From: Lamellibrachia satsuma | Lineage: Eukaryota > Annelida > Polychaeta > Sabellida > Siboglinidae | Direction of reading: 5' to 3' | NCBI GenBank assembly: GCA_033239005.1 | Contig: BSQZ01000054.1 | Location: 3,584,931 to 3,648,930 of the forward strand | Length of the DNA: 64,000 nucleotides | In this document: in pieces, positions 58,501 to 64,000 of the stretch | How positions within the stretch are numbered: position 1 is the stretch's first letter | Layout: each line of letters begins with the position of its first letter | Program-made: the position numbers and the translations under genes | Notes under the pieces: generated by a model | Told to the model about the DNA's origin: nothing | Seen by the model: only the letters and a program-made list of their open reading frames with translations | Database searches by the model: none

Positions 58501-59365
58501 GAGCTTTACTTACCAGACCCTGGTCACCTGCACAGTGCAAGATGTCAAACCAATTTCTACAGGTCAACTCATCGATGTTATGTATGTGGTGCTAATAGAC
58601 ACAGCTGGAGCACAAGGACCAACAGACAGACCATTCAGGAGAACCATCTGGGAAAGGACCATACCCACAGACCCAGAGGTGGATGAATTTGGATGGTTGT
58701 GGATTAGGCCAAAGAAAGAAATGCTCGTTTCTCATAACTTTTTCTAAAAGTAAATGAGGTTTTTTAGTATGTTCGCGATTATCAAAGGAGCTCAATCAAC
58801 TTCTGTATTAAATGTATTTCTTACATCCCTCTGCAGAAAGAAACATCAAAGGTGCATGATTTGGATCTTGCTTATCGCTTGTTGCTTAAAAAAATGTAGG
58901 TACAAAACAATAAAAACATTTTAAACGTTTTTCGGCCACTATCGGACACAATTCCCCTCCCCAATTATGTCTTGTTTAAAAGTACCTGGACAAAACCTCC
59001 AACAGCCGTAATTCCCACTGACAAACCTGTCTGTAAAATTATCTTTGATCTTTGTGAAAGAAATGTAAGTTTTAATAAGAATAAAGTTTATTGGGGTCAA
59101 TCGTTCACGGGATGTGATGGCCATATTGTTAACACATGCAAAGTTGCATTCCTTCTACATGCAATGTGTAAACTTGACATTCACAGACATATTCAATTAA
59201 ACAGATAACGGTCAAAGTAATATAAAAAAATATCTGAAAAAACATATTTTGGGGGCCCATAGAATTAGGATAAATAGAATTTATACTTTACAATATGATT
59301 TTATGATAAAATGAATGACTTTGCAGTTTTAAGACCATCAAGAGAAAGTGCAAGTTTCCAAAATA
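58501..59365. other. KChIP upstream intron, nothing recognised
   Basis: A 14-base stretch flanked by splice-like signals on the - strand (gtgcag|...|gtaagt at about 58513-58535) was considered but has no KChIP homology. No exon accepted. Confidence 0.4.
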
Positions 59366-59710
59366 TAACTGGGTGATAAGAATTGTGGGAGTGAAAAGAA
59401 CAGACAAGCGAAGAATGGAGGAACTGAGGGAGGAAGTTAGTGTGTGAGAGAGAGCCTCACAAGGAAGCTGGTGAGGAGCTGACTAAAGTGGGCTGGACAT
59501 GTGGAAAGAACGGAAGGGGTACAGTTGCCGAAGAGAGCGGATGTGCTCAGAGTCAAGGGTAGAAGGAGAAGAGGAAGACCTAGACTGAGATGGGAGGACT
59601 GTGTGAAGACATATTTGGTGGGAGTGGGATGGGTGTGGAGAATGAGGGTTAGGGGGAATGGAGACGGCTGGTAGGGACGGCAGTGAAATTGGTTCAGCAA
59701 CGAAGAAGAA
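59366..59710 (+). mobile_element. LINE ORF2 C-terminal fragment
   Basis: Across frames it encodes NWVIRIVGVKRTDKRRMEEL, REEV, LKWAGHVERTEG and RRRRGRPRLRWEDCVK. This is the same conserved tail as the - strand fragment at 52.5 kb, in opposite orientation and diverged. It has frameshifts and is 5'-truncated. It ends in a gaagaagaaggaaaag-like A/G-rich tail near 59700-59720. Confidence 0.75.
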
Positions 59711-60225
59711 GGAAAAGAAAAACCTACGACAGACATCGGTGCCAGCCTCACCCAGGACTTGAGGGATAAAGAGGTTGGCAACAACATCAAAGAGCCACTA
59801 TGAGATAACAGGACAGCCAGTGTTTTATTGAAACAGCAACTAACATCTGAGACCAACCCTTGGGGCAGCTCCCTGGAGGACGGAAGTACAAATGATTCCT
59901 GGGCTAATGGTCCTGAGCCAAGGGCTAGGGAGTGCCACTTGGGAGAAACCCAGAGGGAGACAGGGAAGTCTGAGGGGAAACCAGCAACACTTTATGTTTC
60001 CAGTCAATGCAGGCAGACTTAATGTGTTTTCTGTGTGATCTCACTCAAAATCACCTGCTGAATGCCGATATGAAACATGTTGAAACATATCAATTACATT
60101 TACAGACATGCCAAATTGGTTGGTAAAAATCTGTATTTTTGACTTGAAAAGCCACATAAATCTGTATAACATTTTCATTAGTTAACTGATCAATAGTATT
60201 CCTATTCCAATCAAGGGTTATCATC

Positions 60226-60345
60226 ATCACCTAGGGTCATCATCATCATCTAGGGTCATCATCATCATCATCATCTAGGGTCATCATCATCATCTAGAGT
60301 CATCATCATCATCATCTAGGGTCATCATCATCATTATCTAGCAGG
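60226..60345. repeat. (ATC)n microsatellite with interspersed ctaggg
   Basis: catcatcatcatc runs are separated every 15-27 bp by tagggt or tagagt. Confidence 0.92.
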
Positions 60346-61336
60346 TTATGAAATATGCCTATATCAAAGAAAATCAACTAGGTTTTGTCGGAAATCTGCC
60401 TTGCATCAAAACCATTTATTCTTTGACCGCTGTAAGTTTGTCATTTGATTTTATTCTTGTCTGATGGATGCAAAAAGATATGTACTTTATCTAGATTTTC
60501 CATTTGAAGGAACTCTGTATTAAAATGAGGTATAGCTGTATTCCTTCAAGAAATCTGATTAAATATATGGGAAAACCATAGCAGGGCAGCGATTAACTGC
60601 TCTTGTTGATGTCTGAATGCTGCTACACAAACGTTTGTTCCAATGTTGATATTGTGTTTGTTTGCAGTGGCAGATGTTTCTTTCTCAAACTATACTAATG
60701 TACGATGCACTTCTGACGGATCGTTGATATCGGAGTGGATAAAAGCCATGCTTCAAAATAAATCTACTAATTCATTCATTAGCAGTGCTTAATGCTGGGA
60801 AAACATTTTCCTTAATGTTGGATAAACCATTTAACGTGTTTGATGTACCTCTTAACATGTTAGATGTACCTAAATAACATACATGTTAAGTTTCTCAGAA
60901 ATGCAAAGGCAGGAGATTAATGGGTAAATCGGAAGGTCTCGGAGAATTGTGCTAAATCAGAGGGTCTCTGGGTATAAGAGAATTGTACGTAAATGAGTAT
61001 TTCACATCCTCACCGTGCATAAAAATGACACTAGATCAGCTTTAGTTCCCAATACATCGAGCTATTAAATGATACACTGACATGTTAATATAAATATTGT
61101 GGCAGTCGAAAATTCCCTTGTAGACGAGTAATGATAAACTAACATGTTTACTACTTCGATGGTCTAGCAATAAAACAAGTTGTTCTACTCCTGAAATATA
61201 TTAAAGTACAACAAAAATCCTTTACCTGACTGGCAGTAGCCTTCATATTTTATTACACACAACTAATATAATATTTACTGGCAGGGCTAGAACTGAAGCA
61301 TTTTCTTCAAAGTTTGTGATCCTGGGTGATAAAGGC
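60346..61336. other. Spacer or intron, nothing recognised
   Basis: No exon or domain found on either strand. Confidence 0.4.
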
Positions 61337-61353
61337 ACACACACACACATGCA

Positions 61354-61384
<31 letters not shown>

Positions 61385-61385
61385 G
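61337..61385. repeat. CA/CACG microsatellite
   Basis: CA dinucleotides flank a run of cgca tetranucleotides, the same composition as at 17140. Confidence 0.92.
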
Positions 61386-61399
61386 TTAGATAAATCCTC

Positions 61400-61710
61400 T
61401 TAAAATTATTACAAACAATAAATAAAGTACTATTGTACTAAAATCCTCAGGAAACTCAAGCTCTGCTGAGCACCAAAACAAAATGGTTATGCAGTGTTTA
61501 ATCAGTTAGCAATTCCAGTTGTAAACAGTTGGGTCGGTACGCTGAGGAGCTACATGGAGGACGAACGAGTTTAAACAGGTGGGTTTTTAGTTGATGGTGA
61601 AATGTTACTATATTTCCTGGCGACATAACACTAATAGGGAGTGAGTTCCACAGAGTCGGCGCAGCAGCTGAGAAAGCTCTAGTTCTGTCATTTGTCTTAA
61701 CACTGGGAAT
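61400..61710. repeat. Interspersed repeat fragment
   Basis: Contains ggtgggtttttagttgatgg and gagttccacagagtcggcgc followed by agcagctgagaaagctct. This is the recurrent wording of an interspersed repeat in many invertebrate genomes and is related in style to 28760-28860. No functional coding. Confidence 0.4.
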
Positions 61711-62219
61711 GAAAAGTGGATTAAAACTAGATGATTGAAACTGTCTGGGCTATCTTGCAGGAGTGAGCAATGAATGTCAATATGCTGGTTGCTTGAATGA
61801 AAGGGCTAGTTGTCAGGATTACTTGAATTCCGTTAGAAGCATCTCTGTCAGAGCACAGAATCTTGCTCGTACACTGCACATTCCCAAAAGCGCACATATA
61901 ATCAATACTTGTCAAAACACTGTCAGCTCGGTGTTATTGGTCTGGCCAGTCGAACAGCAGGCAGCAATTCAAATGTGCATTAATTCTACTTGCTTTCAGT
62001 CGGCTGTCATCCACAGGGAGATTATGTGCGATTTCCAAGAAATGCCTCAGTCACAGTTACCTGTAAGTGCGGCATGCTGTTGATCCATAGACACCTCTAG
62101 TGAGATCTCTCACCAAAGGTGTTGGATCTGTCTTCTGTCGTACTTCGTGAATACTTCGTGAATCCATTATACACATAATGCAACCTTGGACGTTTGGTTA
62201 TGCAAGAGAAAGACTAAAC
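61711..62219. other. Spacer, nothing recognised
   Basis: The 106-codon + strand frame at 61763-62083 has no recognisable domain or splice context; I do not call it a gene. Confidence 0.35.
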
Positions 62220-63163
62220 TAGCAACAACGTACTCAGAGTTCTGATCTAGCAACAACATACTCAGAGTTCTGATCTAGCAGCAACATACTCAGAGTTCTG
62301 ATCTAGCAACAACATACTCAGTGTTCTGATCTAGCAGCAACATACTCAGAGTTCTGATCTAGCAACAACATACTCAGTGTTCTGATCTAGCAACAACATA
62401 CTCAGAGTTCTGATCTAGCAACAACATACTCAGAGTTCTGATCTAGCAGCAACATACTCAGAGTTCTGATCTAGCAACAACATACTCAGAGTTCTGATCT
62501 AGCAACAACATACTCAGAGTTCTGATCTAGCAGCAACATACTCAGTGTTCTGATCTAGCAACAACATACTCAGTGTTCTGATCTAGCAACAACATACTCA
62601 GAGTTCTGATCTAGCAACAACATACTCAGAGTTCTGATCTAGCAGCAACATACTCAGAGTTCTGATCTAGCAACAACATACTCAGTGTTCTGATCTAGCA
62701 GCAACATACTCAGAGTTCTGATCTAGCAACAACATACTCAGAGTTCTGATCTAGCAACAACATACTCAGAGTTCTGATCTAGCAGCAACATACTCAGTGT
62801 TCTGATCTAGCAACAACATACTCAGTGTTCTGATCTAGCAACAACATACTCAGAGTTCTGATCTAGCAACAACATACTCAGAGTTCTGATCTAGCAGCAA
62901 CATACTCAGAGTTCTGATCTAGCAACAACATACTCAGAGTTCTGATCTAGCAACAACATACTCAGTGTTCTGATCTAGCAGCAACATACTCAGAGTTCTG
63001 ATCTAGCAACAACATACTCAGAGTTCTGATCTAGCAACAACATACTCAGAGTTCTGATCTAGCAGCAACATACCCAGAGTTCTGATCTAGCAACAACATA
63101 CTCAGTGTTCTGATCTAGCAACAACATACTCAGAGTTCTGATCTAGCAACAACATACTCAGTA
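62220..63163. repeat. 28-bp minisatellite, about 34 copies, higher-order pattern
   Basis: The unit is tagcaacaacatactcagag followed by ttctgatc. Two variable sites (caac/cagc and cagag/cagtg) give four unit types. The order of units 9-16 recurs at 18-25, a period of nine units (252 bp), and again approximately at the right end. Confidence 0.94.
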
Positions 63164-63164
63164 A

Positions 63165-63277
63165 CCATGTAACCAGGTGTCTTAACGAAATGTAACCAGG
63201 TGTCTTAACGAGATGTAGCTAGGTGTTTTAACGAGATGTAACCAGGTGTCTTAACAAGATGTAACCAGGTGTTTTAA
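63165..63277. repeat. 23-bp tandem repeat, five copies
   Basis: The unit is atgtaaccaggtgtcttaac followed by gag. It directly abuts the 28-bp array. Confidence 0.88.
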
Positions 63278-64000
63278 TTAAATGCATACATTTTTTTTGT
63301 TAATCTTAATGTTTTGCGACAAGTGTCGTGTTTACATTGGAATATAATTTAACTGGTGTTAATAATGAGCCCATCACGTCACCGTGTGAAACCCTGACAC
63401 AGATAAACTGTCCACAGGTACTGGAAGTTGTTGACCGCTCTTCAGGAATGTATTGAAGGTAGGGTCAGTATTCATCAACAGATAACAATCCCATTCTATT
63501 ATACACAGTGGCTTATTACATTATATTTGGGCTGTCAGGACATTAGAAAAGATATAGTTTTTACTATTACATTAGAAAAGATATAGCTTATACTATAACA
63601 TGTTTTTATTATAAAAGCAGCGTTGAAAAAAAAATTATTAAAAAAAATCGGATTTTTAAAATTTAAATCAGATTTTTTTTTTAATCTGGTGTATAGACAT
63701 TTATATAGATGTTTAAATTTGTAAACTCTTTCAAACATGTTCTATTCAAATCGATTTGGGTTCTTGTCATAACAGAGAGTACATTATTTGTTTTTGTATA
63801 AAGACATTAGACAATGTCCACAAGGCCTCACCCCCTGTAGTTGCATAATCTGTCTTGGAAAGGAAAGCATGTTGTGTGTCTGTGGCTGTAGCAGTGCTAA
63901 TTATTGTTTGCTGAGAGGGTGGATTAACACCTGTCCAGGGCTCTGTGAACTCTAAGGGTCTCCAACCAGAATACAAACTGGTACAGTATTAAACAATTGA
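63278..64000. other. Spacer at right edge, nothing recognised
   Basis: AT-rich with T-runs near 63625-63685. A 24-bp partial duplication (acattagaaaagatatag) lies at 63540-63590. Confidence 0.4.

Noticed and set aside
58151..58567. 138-codon - strand ORF as a KChIP N-terminal extension or upstream exon
   Set aside because: It is the 33-bp minisatellite plus unrelated flank. It ends in a TAG in the third repeat copy, so it cannot be continuous with the real exon.
58501..58567. A 14-nt micro-exon between gtgcag and gtaagt on the - strand
   Set aside because: Splice-like words only; the encoded residues do not match the YRGFKN sequence expected before ECPTG in KChIPs.
61763..62083. 106-codon + strand ORF as a gene
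   Set aside because: No domain, no clear splice sites and it lies next to an interspersed repeat and a minisatellite.
1..64000. CRISPR array, phage, operon or defence system
   Set aside because: The regular repeats have no unique spacers and the genes have introns; the window is eukaryotic nuclear DNA.
1..64000. tRNA or rRNA genes
   Set aside because: No convincing A/B-box pairs or rRNA core words were seen by eye; a tRNAscan-SE or Rfam run would settle it.

Overview
The window is eukaryotic nuclear DNA. It is AT-rich, has canonical GT-AG introns, long introns, many minisatellites and several decayed LINE retrotransposons. The mix of LINE types, the minisatellite load and a neuronal calcium-sensor gene fit a marine invertebrate animal, possibly a mollusc or another lophotrochozoan, but the sequence alone does not fix the phylum. 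I saw no bacterial, phage or CRISPR content.

Two host genes are well supported and converge tail to tail. On the + strand, a large GC-richer exon (36053-38408) splices over a 7.3-kb intron to a terminal coding exon (45750-45982). The product is about 859 residues, with SUMO-interacting-motif-like patches in a disordered N-terminal half and a helical C-terminal half. This layout resembles SIMC1/SLF2-type SMC5/6-loader proteins; the family assignment is tentative. On the - strand, five exons (58084-58015, 56757-56687, 53116-52904, 51308-51246, 50780-50733) join in perfect phase into the C-terminal part of a Kv-channel-interacting protein (KChIP, EF-hand family). Its 5' exons lie beyond the right edge.

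Layout: 1-5.3 kb holds a truncated LINE RT and two minisatellites. 5.4-10 kb holds a LINE 3' fragment and a decayed LINE with ORF1 and ORF2 remnants. 10-17.5 kb is intergenic, with an orphan candidate first exon at 13076 and a 1.8-kb minisatellite. 17.5-22.3 kb is a nearly full-length but frameshifted LINE with a GAA tail. 22.3-36 kb is intergenic, with a foldback element and five minisatellites. 36-46.5 kb is the SIMC1-like gene, whose intron carries a TIR element, a TA-cored palindrome and a small foldback. 46.5-50.5 kb is the intergenic space between the two 3' ends. 50.5-64 kb is the KChIP-like gene, with LINE fragments, a polypurine tract and CTCF-like motifs in its introns.

The most unusual observation is a 33-bp minisatellite (58074-58500) that has amplified the intron/exon junction of the KChIP exon. 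It creates about 13 tandem copies of the 3' splice site, nine of which keep the AG. Because 33 is a multiple of 3, the nearest decoy acceptors would add 11 or 22 in-frame residues, while the third copy contains an in-frame stop for any acceptor further upstream.
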